The notes under the pieces: model-generated
Database searches by the model: none
The model's input: only the letters and a program-made list of their open reading frames with translations
What the model was told of the DNA's origin: nothing
Program-made: the position numbers and the translations under genes
Part shown: positions 53,912-64,000 of the stretch, piece by piece
Layout: the number at the start of each line of letters is the position of its first letter
Numbering within the stretch: the stretch's first letter is position 1
Assembly: GCA_012934845.2 (NCBI GenBank)
Contig: WNNJ02002877.1
Coordinates: 32,560-96,559, forward strand
Direction: 5' to 3'
Source of the DNA: Pomphorhynchus laevis
Lineage: Eukaryota; Acanthocephala; Palaeacanthocephala; Echinorhynchida; Pomphorhynchidae
DNA length: 64,000 nt

Positions 53912-54268
53912 TCATAGTTGGTCAATATGTTTGCATTTTTTTCCGTGGTATCGGCAAAGGCAATGGGCAGGGTGTGTTTCTCTTGCCTTTGATAAATCAT
54001 ACATTATATATTTTGTATTGCTTTTCAAGTGCATCTGGATCAGTCTTGTCAAGGACTGGAAGTATATTGGATATTTAACTGAAGCCTGATTGGCTTGTAA
54101 GACAAGGTTACTTTGGTGAAGGCAAATCACTTCGGTGAAGTGATTTGCGTCGGTGTTAGCAATATCAGAGGTCATAAAATAAATTCCGTATGTATTACTA
54201 ATATCACGGGCAGAGCTAAGAATAACTCTATTTGAATAATTGGTTACACAAGTTCGTAAAAAATTCAT
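53912..54268 (-). CDS. Hypothetical 118-codon frame
   Basis: Minus strand, MNFLRTCVTNYSNRVILSSA continuing to CLCRYHGKKCKHIDQL. Not recognised. It lies directly upstream of the zinc-knuckle remnant on the same strand and may be the N-terminal part of the same LINE ORF1. A perfect 12-bp hairpin (54122-54148) lies inside. Confidence 0.35.
   Translation of the reverse strand: MNFLRTCVTNYSNRVILSSARDISNTYGIYFMTSDIANTDANHFTEVICLHQSNLVLQANQASVKYPIYFQSLTRLIQMHLKSNTKYIMYDLSKARETHPAHCLCRYHGKKCKHIDQL
54122..54148. repeat. Perfect hairpin, 12-bp arms, 3-nt loop
   Basis: GCAAATCACTTC, GGT, GAAGTGATTTGC. Confidence 0.9.
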
Positions 54269-54299
54269 TATGGCGGAAATCGTACTTTAGAAAGTTTTA

Positions 54300-55003
54300 T
54301 CATTATTATTATTATTATAACATACAAGACAAAGCCTATATGGCTGTTCAGTCTGCTCACGAAAAAATAAAATAAAAAATTAAACAAAATGTAGAATTGA
54401 TAGAGTTAAGAAAATCAGGGATACGATAGCTTCTCCATATTATCGATCTGTTCCAGACATATTCGCAATCGCTTCTTAAATAAAGTCAGCGTTGAACAAA
54501 CTTCTAACCACAATCTCCTTAGCTATATCTTTATCGTTAGCATGGAATATTTTATTCAGAACTCCTCTTATCGCACTAACATCATCGTTTACTCGCTCCT
54601 GTGACACAGAAGAATTTGATTCAGATAGATTGGCGAAAAGAATGCACCTGTCCCTTGAAGCGCTTCGATTTTTCTTATACACTCTGTGAGAACTTTTGAA
54701 CTTAGAAGACACAGAACTGGGTAACTCGTCCTGTGAAAGATTATCAGTAGGTTCATTGAGCTTAAGTGAATTCTCATGTACACGCACTGAGCTTGCCGTG
54801 ATGCTGTTTTCAATCAACCGTTCTTCCAATGCCGATTTTGTTTTTCGCAATATACGAACGTTGTTTCTAGGACTTACCGTTCTATCACAGGTTACATTTG
54901 AAGATGCGATACCATATTCAAGTTCAACGGGTAAGTTAGTTATTTCCTTGAAATGCTGCGATTCGTGAACGGAATCATCCACATCAAATTCACATACTTC
55001 CAT
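54300..55003 (-). mobile_element. Diverged L2/CR1-like LINE ORF1 joined to a LINE tail
   Basis: The minus-strand frame 54476-55003 (175 codons) carries SASRDRCILFANLSESNSSV then SQERVNDDVSAIRGVL. This clearly relates to the family-C ORF1 text SRDRCIISNLK and RLDDDVSAFRSIL, so it is an ORF1 of a third, more distant subfamily. It stops at NADFI. At 54303-54345 there is an ATTATTATT tail and a phrase like the family-D 3' end. The rest of ORF2 is missing. Confidence 0.6.
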
Positions 55004-55514
55004 AGTGTGTTCATCACCGTGAACACCAACATGTTTATTGAAACTGAAGGAATATCTGAATCAGCAATTGTGGACAAGGATAAATCCATGCCTACAGTTG
55101 AAAAGGAGTCAGTAGCAGTTCCAGCAAAAGAAGAGTTTAATTAAATATTTTATTTGCTCTTAATAATTGTTTTAGTTTTATTTGCTCTTGTTTGATTTAA
55201 AGTAAGTATATGCTTGTTGAATTAAATAAGTTGTTTTTTTTTGCAATTGGAATTATCGGTGTGATTAAGTTCAATAGCTTCTTTATATGAGGAAGCTCAT
55301 CCATATCATTGTGTTTGAACAAAATAGAAACTGTACTAACATAAGTTCAATGAACAACAGCAGGAGAGTTCATCGCAATACCTTAAAATCTATGCATTGT
55401 TGAAACGATTTTTTTGAGAAACGTTTGATCCTCGGTCGCTACACCTTAACATCAATTAGAATATTTATAACAATGCTCTTTCTGATTCCAACCTAGCCAT
55501 TTCTCAACCTACTC
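55004..55514. other. No gene seen
   Basis: The open plus-strand frame at 54953-55144 is short and unrecognised. The remainder is AT-rich. Confidence 0.4.
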
Positions 55515-55566
55515 AAAATTAAAGTGCAGGATAAAAATAATCATCAAAATTTCAATGATATAGATC
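55515..55566. repeat. Second copy of the 50-bp repeat
   Basis: See 53402. This copy ends in ATATAGAT, immediately followed by the hAT terminus. Confidence 0.7.
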
Positions 55567-57780
55567 AGTGTTCCTCAAACTTTTTTTGTCAGCCGCCCCC
55601 TTTGAAAAAAACAATATTTATTATGGACCCCCTGATATAAAAAAATATATTAATAAAAATTCTGATTTACTTATAGTTTATTTTAAGCACGATCTCCATA
55701 TATTTAAATAATAGTTTGCGTTAAGTGTTTAATGAGACGGATGTATCTGGTGCGAGTCTACCAGGGTTTTGATTTTCGGTTCTATATTAGTTAATAGAAG
55801 TCTTAGATTGCCTCTCTGAACTATTTGAAGACGATTTCTTTTCTTTGACAAAAGATTTGTAACTGCGCTAAATCCTCTTTCGACCAGATATGACGTTGGG
55901 AAGGCAATCAAAAACTTCTGAACGATTGCCCATGTTTCAGGATAACTTTGTTGAATTTTATTTTGCAACCAAAATTGTTGATAGCCGCTTTTGAATTTGA
56001 ATTTCAATTCATAATCATTACTCAATTCCAATAATTCTTCTTGCAATCTTGCTGATCCTTCTGTAGGAATGTTCGAAAAAGGATCTAGAATCCAATCAGG
56101 TATGTTCATTGTAAAAATATCGACAAATCTTTGATTAAAATCATAATATAGGGTATCAAGATGGCTGCAGTAAGCAAGAATATCATCTTCTGAAGGCTTT
56201 GCTAATTCAAGATTTGGGAATTGTGTAAATATGCCTCTTCCTAAATTCTGTTTGTATAATAATATCTTATTTACAAATCCTGCTAGCACAGATTTTGCCT
56301 TTATTAAGTTTAGATCATTGCCCTGTAGTTTTAGATTCATTTCATTAAATAAATTAAACAAATCAGTCAAATATGCTATATCAACTATTGATTCGTTTAA
56401 CTTTAGGTGTATTGGATCATCTCTTTCGATAAAAAATTCAATGACAGAGCTATATATATTCAAAACTCTATTCAAACAACAACCTTTTGATAACCATCTA
56501 ACTTCGGTGTGGTGCAATAAGGAATTGAATTCTTCGTCGTTTTCGACACAAAGCTGCTTGAATAATCTTGAACTAAGTGAGCTGCTCTTAATCTTGTTTA
56601 TAGCTTGAATAACAACATAACACAGAGTTTGATGTAAACGGACACTTAAGTTTTTTACAACAAGATGTTGTCTGTGGATTACACAGTGTATGGCTATTAT
56701 ATTTGGTACGTAATTTTTTAAATGGGCGACCAATCCTCGATGACGCCCTATCATTGCTGGAGCCCCGTCGGTGGCGATTGTTAGAATATTATTTAACGGT
56801 ATCTCTTTTTTATCGAGAAACTCCTTCAGAACATCGAATAAAGACTCACCTTTGGTATCTGTTTTTAAAGTTTCCGCAAACAATAATTCCTGACATATCC
56901 TACCATCCTTTATAAATCGAACATAGGCTAATAGCAAAGCTTCATTTCCGGGCAGTGTAGACTCATCTAATTGAAGGGAAAAGGAAGCCGTTCTTAGGTA
57001 CTCACATAATGTATATTCTACATCCTGTGCCATTTCATCTATTCTTCTTTGAACAGTGCTGTTGCTTAAAGAGATTCTATTTATAATAGATGAAGACTCC
57101 TTGTGTAATACCGTGCTTATAACCTCTCTAATTACTGGTATAAGTAGTACTTCTCCAATACTATGAGACATCCATGCTTTAGCTATCAACAAAGAGATAT
57201 TATAAGATGCCAAAAGTCCATCATTGTTCTGTTTTGAACCAGATAAAAAAAGATCTTCTAATTTTGGTTGTTTTTCAAACCTTTTCTTAAGTCTTTGGAA
57301 ATATTCTAATTCTTTATCTTTATCCTCACTATGAATGTTATTCAGATGTTCCAACAGCCTTGATGGTTTCATGGCGCTATTTGACAATTCCCTTTCACAA
57401 AGCAAACAAAAAGGCTTCTTCTCGTTTATTGGAGAAACTATAAACCCAAATTTCAAGTATTCCATGCTATAGTGCCTTCTTTTTTGTCGCTCTCCCATTT
57501 TTGGGGGTATTGTAAAAATTTTATTTCTCAGAATTGGTTGTTAAGACAAAATATTTCCACAAAAAGAATTCCAGAAGTAATTTATCTCAAAAAATGAAAA
57601 ATAGGTAGTAAAAATTTTATGATAATATTTTAAAAGAAAAACGACACATTTACTTATAATTTATTTTAGGATTTTTGAGAGATTATGTGGAAATTTTATA
57701 ATAAATGTGGCGCGCCAGGCGCGCCCCCATGCCACAGGCGACCCCCTGGGGGTCGTTCAAAATAAAAATATTTTTTTAAT
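55567..57780 (-). mobile_element. hAT DNA transposon, one terminus missing
   Basis: The left terminus is CAGTGTTCCTCAAACTTTTT, a standard hAT (Charlie-like) end, with a CCGCCCCC subterminal region. The transposase reads away from the right side. Near 57720-57765 is a GC-rich subterminal palindrome (CGACCCCCTGGGGGTCG) like those near the other end of such elements. No inverted terminus follows it, so the right end seems lost or replaced by the integrase-like fossil. No 8-bp target duplication can be assigned. Confidence 0.8.
55729..57498 (-). CDS. hAT-family transposase with BED zinc finger
   Basis: 589 codons, uninterrupted, ATG to TAA. Residues 30-56 hold a BED-type finger (CLLC, then H-x4-H in HLNNIH). 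Catalytic regions: LQLDES (Asp 178), ATDGAPAMIGRHRGL (Asp 244), the CVIH motif (272-275) and EVRWLSKG. The C-terminal hAT dimerisation region has SYLVERGFSAVTNLLSKKRN with the conserved Glu. Its size and motifs are like the ZBED5/FAM200/SCAND3 group of hAT proteins. It should excise and insert the element by cut-and-paste. The open frame suggests recent activity, or co-option as a host gene; the missing right terminus would make this copy immobile. Confidence 0.93.
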   Translation of the reverse strand: MGERQKRRHYSMEYLKFGFIVSPINEKKPFCLLCERELSNSAMKPSRLLEHLNNIHSEDKDKELEYFQRLKKRFEKQPKLEDLFLSGSKQNNDGLLASYNISLLIAKAWMSHSIGEVLLIPVIREVISTVLHKESSSIINRISLSNSTVQRRIDEMAQDVEYTLCEYLRTASFSLQLDESTLPGNEALLLAYVRFIKDGRICQELLFAETLKTDTKGESLFDVLKEFLDKKEIPLNNILTIATDGAPAMIGRHRGLVAHLKNYVPNIIAIHCVIHRQHLVVKNLSVRLHQTLCYVVIQAINKIKSSSLSSRLFKQLCVENDEEFNSLLHHTEVRWLSKGCCLNRVLNIYSSVIEFFIERDDPIHLKLNESIVDIAYLTDLFNLFNEMNLKLQGNDLNLIKAKSVLAGFVNKILLYKQNLGRGIFTQFPNLELAKPSEDDILAYCSHLDTLYYDFNQRFVDIFTMNIPDWILDPFSNIPTEGSARLQEELLELSNDYELKFKFKSGYQQFWLQNKIQQSYPETWAIVQKFLIAFPTSYLVERGFSAVTNLLSKKRNRLQIVQRGNLRLLLTNIEPKIKTLVDSHQIHPSH

Positions 57781-57784
57781 GTTA

Positions 57785-58330
57785 AATTTTTTTCATTCTT
57801 GACATAGAAACAATTTCGATTTCTTCTCCATTCTCTATTTTAACTCTGTCTTCTGATAATATTTCTATTATTTTCACTTCTTTAGAAAAAAATGATGAGA
57901 GTTTTAGCTTTTTCGTCTCGGAGTTGTCGTCTCGGAGTTGTTGTCAACGGATGTGCTTGTATACACGTAACACACTCGGAGACAACTTTGCGAATGATAT
58001 CTCTGTATTTTGAAAAAAAAATCATTGCATTTTGCCTCAAACCTGTTCATTTCAAAATGGTGTTCTTTATGAAACAATCTTGCTTCGTGTTCCATTAATT
58101 CCCTCTGATCTGAATGAAAAACTTTTTTATGCAGGCCTTCGTTATCTCTAAGATATAAAACCTCGTCAAGTAACATGAAGGCCTTCGCTTTCCGCTTCAT
58201 TCTTTTTTTTTGCTTCTTTTGGCAAAACTACTTCTGCACCTCTGTCCTTTAAAAACAATATAATATTGTCGTATTCCTCCTTGTTCTCTACATTTGACAC
58301 CATAAGGGATAAATCAATAACATTTAGTTA
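57785..58330 (-). other. Integrase-like fossil
   Basis: A minus-strand remnant resembling the N-terminal zinc (H2C2) region and the C-terminal part of a retroviral-type integrase, as found in Ginger-type transposons, Polintons and LTR elements. It is broken and the family cannot be fixed. It directly abuts the hAT element and a short hairpin at 58344-58366. Confidence 0.4.
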
Positions 58331-58343
58331 TCAATAACATTTT

Positions 58344-58366
58344 GTTAGTTCCGGAACGGAACTAAC
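58344..58366. repeat. Perfect hairpin, 10-bp arms, 3-nt loop
   Basis: GTTAGTTCCG, GAA, CGGAACTAAC. It lies at the boundary between the integrase-like fossil and the LINE remnant. Confidence 0.9.
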
Positions 58367-59035
58367 ACTCCACAGTTCTGCATCCTAGCCCAAATGTGGC
58401 TTGGGATTCCCTTGTACGAAAAGGACCATCGATGCGGCCGTTGCTTGCATATGGCAGATAAGGGAGGAATACACTCGCTCACTTGCCTGTTCGGGGGTTA
58501 TCAAGGACTACTGCTTAACGCCATTCGCGACGTGGTATTCGCAGCCGCACAATAGGCTCGAATGAATGTAGCCCTGGAAGTGTGAGTAATTATCCCATAC
58601 CTACATGAACGTCAGACAGACATCCTCTTTTATGGGGACCCTCCTCTTGCAGTCGACTTTGCAGTCACCCACCCCCAATAGTTCGCTTACCATCACCGTG
58701 CCTTGAACGTGCAACTCGCCGCTGCCACGTCGTACGCTGTCAATGTCAAAGACAAAAAATATAAGAACAGGGTCGAACCAACGGGGTACATGTTTTCAGT
58801 TGCAGTAGTAGAAACCTTTGTGGATGGAACGACGAAGAAAACAGGGTGATCAAGCGGCTTGCGAGTAATATGAGCTTGACAGGCGGAACCCGATGTGCAG
58901 TGGCTATCACACGCTTATATCAGCGCATATCCATCGCTCTAATGAGGGTAACGCTAAAGCCATGCTAGCATCACTCGATCAGCTGTTTGTGATTATGGCC
59001 AACATGAAATGTCTGAACCTGCCAAACGCGTTTTT
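58367..59035 (+). mobile_element. LINE remnant with restriction-like endonuclease
   Basis: The plus-strand text LGIPLYEKDHRCGRCLHMAD then IHSLTCLFGG is a CCHC zinc block. It is followed by RDVVFAAA, then ERQTDILFYGDPPLAVDFAV: an RxxD...D arrangement of the PD-(D/E)XK endonuclease of REL-type LINEs. Further on come KYKNRVEPTGYMFSVAVVET and LYQRISIALMR. There are in-frame TAG and TGA stops and a shift, so it is dead. The segment is about 50 per cent GC, far above its neighbourhood. Confidence 0.7.
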
Positions 59036-60574
59036 TAATTATTGTATTAATAATAGGCAGTAATCAAAATTCAAAATTTTGATACAAATGTTTGTACCGT
59101 CAAAGTTTACTATAATTTTGAAATTGCCTAAAAACAACAAGAAAAAATCAGAGTGAATTTTATGAACAAAAAAGTTTTAAGAATAAACTTTAGGTCAATT
59201 TAATTTTATTCTGAGTAAAATAACACACAAAACAGTTTAAACATTTCATAGGCGTAATCTAAAGCATCCGAATTCATATTATTCATCCGCATTGCTAAAC
59301 AAAACATTACTCATTATTGATTTTTAAATATTTTACTTAAAACTAACCCGAATTTCTGCAGCTGAAATGCACTCTTCTTTAAGACAGGTTCACTAAAATG
59401 AAATGGGAAACGAATTATGACATTAACTGCTATGCAAGAGTAACAAAGTATTATGCAAACATGGCGAAGTGTTATAAAAAAATCTTACTGTGTATTATGT
59501 AAACGTGAGCAAGATTAATGCAGATACGATGTATCAAGGGTAAAAGTAGTAGCTGAGTGAATATAGTGCACAAATGATGAAATGTACTGCAAAAAATAAT
59601 AAAGGATGTTCAAACTAATATAAAATTAATAATATAATGATAATATAACGTGGACGCTATATTGCTACACGGGGTTTTTGCACAATTGCATCGCGAGGAT
59701 AAACGTTTTATGCAATTCAAAAAAATATGATATAATATACCATTAAATAGGATATAACATATAATGTTTGATACTAAATTGTAGTGTAATAAAGAAACCA
59801 AATGAGAATCAGTATTTGGCATATCATTATTATATTAAGTGTTGATCGCTTAGTATTTTGGGACATGAAACACACAGGTTCCACGACTATTAAAAAACAC
59901 ATAAGTCATCATGTACATTCCCATACATGCCCTTCAATTTGCTTAAAAGATTTAAGTTGATATTTTTTTCTTAAAGATACTTTTGTGTTTACCCTCGAAG
60001 ATACAAAATAATACGTTTAAAAGCATTGATTAAACCAAAATTTTATTTAAATTTGGGACGTTACTTTATTTTCTCTTGATAAATGAATTTCTAATTATTA
60101 TTAAAATAGAAAAAGGTGTTATCGCTATATAAAAGCAACAATGGAAATTCTTACAGATTAGAATTGAAAGAATCGTTGATTTGTCGTGCATTCTTTCTGG
60201 CAATATTTTCTTTGATATTCTAAACTTATAATGCTTTCATACACTAAGTAATAAATTGCATTAAACCTGCAAAATTCTGCTTCCTCTACCAATACCAGGC
60301 AATGCTCTTAATGTAAATTGAAACTAAATATTACGACAATTTTTAAAAGAGTTACCGTGGAACAGGCTCACTTGGACCAAAAAGCTTATCCATCTTTTCT
60401 ATATTTGTATTTAAAGACATTCAAAATAATAATACCATTTTGGTTTAGAAATCATTTTTCATTTAAAAACCCTTTATTTTCAAACTAAATTAAAACGTTT
60501 TTGTCACAGCGAAACCAATTTTGTAAGTAATAAAGAGTCATTACATTATATTATATAAACATTAGAGTCACTAA
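59036..60574. other. About 1.5 kb without a recognisable gene
   Basis: AT-rich. The minus-strand frame at 59610-59822 (70 codons) is unrecognised and probably fortuitous. No repeat of the window is seen here. Confidence 0.4.
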
Positions 60575-60692
60575 AAGATTTATTGTTGAAAGAAAGTGTG
60601 CAAGCTTCGACGATAGCGTTTTTTGCACTATTTTTAGTACTTGATAAGGACACTATCGTCGAATGTTTGCACATTTTTTAACAATAAATCTT
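60575..60692. repeat. Large hairpin, about 40-bp arms
   Basis: AAGATTTATTGTT, AAAGTGTGCAAG and TTCGACGATAG on the left are matched in reverse order on the right (CTATCGTCGAA, TGTTTGCACA, AACAATAAATCTT) with a few mismatches around a 36-nt loop. It precedes the 198-bp array and shares the CTATCGTC phrase with its units. Confidence 0.85.
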
Positions 60693-60702
60693 CTTGTGTC
60701 CA

Positions 60703-61215
60703 TCAACCACAAGAAAGTTCACTTTGACACGAAATCAAATCTTGATTATAATAAAATCTGATAAATAAAATATTAATAACATTGAATTCTTCCGTATCAG
60801 GGTTAAATATAAATTAATGTGATTTATTTGTTGATAAAGACGCTATCGTCAAAAGCTTGATCACTATTTCAATAAATCTTTTCGTTTCTTTAATGTTCAT
60901 CAACCACAAGAAAGTTCACTTTGACACGAAATCAAATCTTGATTATAATAAAAACTGATAAACAAAATATTAATAACATTGAATTCTTCCGTATCAGGGT
61001 TAAGTATAAATTAAGTATAATTTTTTTGTTAATAAAGACGCTATCGTCAAAAGCTTGATCACTATTTCAATAAATCTTTTCGTTTCTATAATGTCAATCA
61101 ACCACGAGAAAGTTCACTTTGACACGAAATCAAATCTTGATTATAATAAAATCTGATAAACAAAATATTAATAACATTGAATTCTTCCGTATCAGTATAA
61201 GTATAAATTAATGTG
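60703..61215 (+). repeat. 198-bp tandem array, about 2.6 units
   Basis: TCAACCACAAGAAAGTTCAC starts units at 60703, 60900 and 61098. Each unit contains GAATTCTTCCGTATCAG and, except the truncated last, GACGCTATCGTCAAAAGC. Units are about 95 per cent identical. No open frame. Confidence 0.92.
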
Positions 61216-61860
61216 ATTTCTTTGCTTTATAAAGACGCTCATATATTATATTTGATATATATGAGATATTATATTTAATATTATGCACTTAAGATATTTA
61301 CGCATTTTGCTAGTGAATCGTAAATTTTAAATTAGTTCAAACAACATTGGTTATTTATAAATTTACAGTAAAGTGTAATACCTTTTAATTCGGGCCTAAT
61401 AGTTAAAAATTTCATTCAATAACTTTGTATCACGAAAATTGGCATTTTACAGTTAAAAATAAGTAGGCAGGAAAATCGAAAATATCTTGCTTCTCTCTAA
61501 ATTTATATAATTATTCAATAAAAACCAATTCCAATTTTTGAATAAATATTTTTTGGTCATCTGTTTTGGCAAACAAAACATGCTTCATGCTAAACATGTT
61601 TCGTTTCGATAGCTGTTATTGTTATTAAAGGGTACGTAATGCATTAAAAATATTTTAAATTGTCCAACAAAACAATGTTGAAATATTTCGAGAACCACTG
61701 CTTTAATAAATAATACTTGAGTGTATTTCTATTGCATATTTAGCAACAAATATTGATTTGTTGTTAAACACAATAAACTAAATGAAAATAAGACAAACAA
61801 AGAAATGAACAAAGAAAATAACAAAAAGAACTTATAAACAAGTTAAACCAAATTATGAAA
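61216..61860. other. No gene; a hAT-like end at 61690-61702
   Basis: AT-rich. The phrase TTCGAGAACCACTG resembles the outward end of a hAT element, but no partner or target duplication can be matched to it. Confidence 0.35.
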
Positions 61861-62150
61861 ACAAGTTCTAGGTGAAATGCATTTTCCCCATTTTATAAAA
61901 AAGATTACAAAATACGACCTTATCTAACCTCCTTTTTCAAAACAAAACCAATACATTATTCAAAAACAAAGTAGTGTATCACATCCCTTGTAAAGATTGC
62001 AACAAAATCTACAAGATTAAACCAAGCAAGGACTACGAAAGAGACTTAAACAACACAAGAATATTCTTAAAAGAGGCGACGTTTCGTCAGCAATATTTAA
62101 TCATCAAATATTGCTGGTAAATCATTGAAAAATAATACTATTTTTATACT
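61861..62150 (+). mobile_element. Penelope-type GIY-YIG endonuclease remnant
   Basis: Plus-strand text NKVVYHIPCKDCNKIY, then, after a shift, KRGDVSSAIFNHQILLVNH. This matches the C-terminal GIY-YIG domain of classical PLEs (VYxIPCxxCxxxYIGxT ... AxxxHxxxxxH). The GIY part is partly lost and it is broken. This is a different PLE lineage from the RT-only family, since there the RT frame ends without this domain. Confidence 0.65.
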
Positions 62151-62780
62151 ATATTGAGTTATACTTAAATTATATATTAAATTATATTCAACCTATATCT
62201 AATCTAAGTGCACGTTCTCACACATTAAAATTCCGGTGACTGTTTTGCTTAATTATGAAATCTACATATTGTTAGAATGCATAGAAACGATATTTTATTA
62301 AATATATTCATATTTTAGCATAGAAACGATACTTGTTTTGAGTTAATTTTACTAAAAATATTAATTCCTGGCGAATTTTCAAATTTTTAAAAATTATTTC
62401 AGTTTAATAAATAAATCGATAAATCCAAAATCCAGACAATATCGAATAAACTTACCGATAGATTCAAGCACTGATAGTGATGTGGGTTTGCTTCTAAATC
62501 AAGTCAAGTGTGATTACTGGTAAAGTATTGGTACCTGCCTATTGTTATCTGTGTCACTTGTAATATCTGAAGAAAATACTAATATAAATAATTGAAATAT
62601 AAAAATAAATTTATAATTTTTTTAAATAAATTTTAAAATAACTTATTAAATTTTCAATTATTTGATAAACATGCGAAAATCTTCGCATGTTAATCGACAT
62701 GTTGCGGACATCCAGTTTTAACCCAAACATGGATAATTAAATCCACGATCTACCTAATCTGATGCGTACATATGAATTTA
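62151..62780. other. No gene seen
   Basis: AT-rich sequence between the PLE remnant and the UBA-like pseudogene. Confidence 0.4.
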
Positions 62781-63095
62781 TACAGGACGAAAGACAAAGA
62801 GAACAAGTACATCGTACTTATTGGACGAAAGACAAAGAGAACAACAGAATCTCCAAATTTACAAAATTCAAATCAAGATTATACTGCTTCGTTGTTAAAA
62901 CCATTAGATCGTCTTCATCCCCAGCAACATCAGCCGACAAATTAACAACCAACCCAAACTCAAGAACAACTTTATGCATCCGAACTTGTACAAATGCAGG
63001 CAGTGTGATTCCATAGCCGTGATACTAATCTTAGAGCGCTTGTTGCATCTATGGGGAACGCAATTATGGTTGTAGAACGTATTGAAGACTCTTGA
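62781..63095 (+). pseudogene. Ubiquilin-like UBA domain, broken
   Basis: In the frame ending at 63095 the text reads EQLYASELVQMQAV, stop, FHSRDTNLRALVASMGNAIM then VVERIEDS and TGA. UBA domains of ubiquilin-type proteins read LxxLxxMGFxxRxxNLxALxAxxGxxxxAVERL, so the stop falls exactly on the glycine of MGF (GGA to TGA). A further TAA lies upstream in a Gln/Pro-rich linker (LDRLHPQQHQPTN). This is probably a decayed copy of a host gene or its last exon. A duplicated phrase GGACGAAAGACAAAGAGAAC occurs at 62788 and 62823. Confidence 0.55.
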
Positions 63096-63324
63096 CTTTT
63101 AAAATTTTAATTTATATTTTAATTTTTAATTTATTAGTTTGTTATTTTCATGTTTTCATAATTTGTTGATTTAAAAATACTAATTATTTAATCGACTCAT
63201 ATAAATTACCGTTTCAAAATTTATCGATTTTAATATATAATATTATAAATATTAATTATTTAATTATTTAATCGACTAATATAAAAAAAATTTCAAAATT
63301 TGATTTTAATATATATATATATAT
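63096..63324. other. AT-rich spacer
   Basis: TTAATTTATTTAATCGACT phrases recur around 63185 and 63265. A short (TA)n precedes the next repeat. Confidence 0.4.

Positions 63325-64000
<676 letters not shown>

Noticed and set aside
58470-58720. Alternative genetic code to explain in-frame stops
   Set aside because: All three stop codons occur inside broken repeats, while the cap methyltransferase and hAT transposase use standard codons and end normally.
61690-61702. TTCGAGAACCACTG as the right end of the hAT element at 55.57 kb
   Set aside because: The adjacent 8 bases do not match those at the left end, the terminal sequence differs (GAACCACTG against GAACACTG), and 4 kb of unrelated elements lie between.

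Overview
This is AT-rich nuclear DNA from an invertebrate animal. The only complete, recognisable host protein is an animal-type mRNA cap guanine-N7 methyltransferase. Most of the rest is retroelement: several LINE lineages, two kinds of Penelope-like element (PLE), a BED-finger hAT transposon, and many fragments. I cannot name the species. No rRNA, tRNA, CRISPR array or bacterial operon is visible.

Layout. 1-7 kb: Rex1/CR1-like LINE fragments around a nearly complete APE-type LINE (family A, 2.2-6.3 kb, minus strand). 7-15 kb: 3' ends of one PLE family in both orientations, an I/R1-like LINE fragment, and a PLE with a long reverse-transcriptase ORF. 15.4-16.5 kb: the cap methyltransferase. 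16.7-23 kb: nested PLE pieces (including a duplicated short PLE-derived element) and truncated L2/CR1-like LINEs. 23.2-27.8 kb: a nearly intact LINE (family C) with a 965-codon ORF2. 28-42 kb: more LINE copies (family B, all on the minus strand), an RTE remnant and Rex1/CR1-like debris. 42.2-50.7 kb: two host-looking exons on the minus strand with matching splice phase, about 7.4 kb apart, with a family-B LINE in the presumed intron. 50.8-55 kb: a second long PLE copy and LINE ORF1 remnants. 55.6-57.8 kb: a hAT transposon with an open 589-codon transposase. 57.8-59 kb: an integrase-like fossil and a GC-richer remnant of a LINE with a restriction-like endonuclease. 60.5-61.2 kb: a large hairpin and a 198-bp tandem array. 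61.9-62.2 kb: the GIY-YIG end of a second PLE lineage. 62.8-63.1 kb: a broken ubiquilin-like UBA domain. 63.3-64.0 kb: a 464-bp tandem unit carrying a textbook type I hammerhead ribozyme, running into a (TA)n tract.

The most interesting signals are RNA-level: the hammerhead (minus strand, 63.53-63.57 kb); a conserved, possibly pseudoknotted 100-nt motif at the 3' end of every PLE copy; a conserved terminal hairpin on family B/C LINEs; and a UGA-CUA stop between ORF1 and ORF2 of family A, where ORF2 is in the same frame and has no start codon. Separately, the window holds at least fifteen short, perfect or near-perfect hairpins at unrelated places, which looks like a mutational habit of this genome or an amplification artefact.
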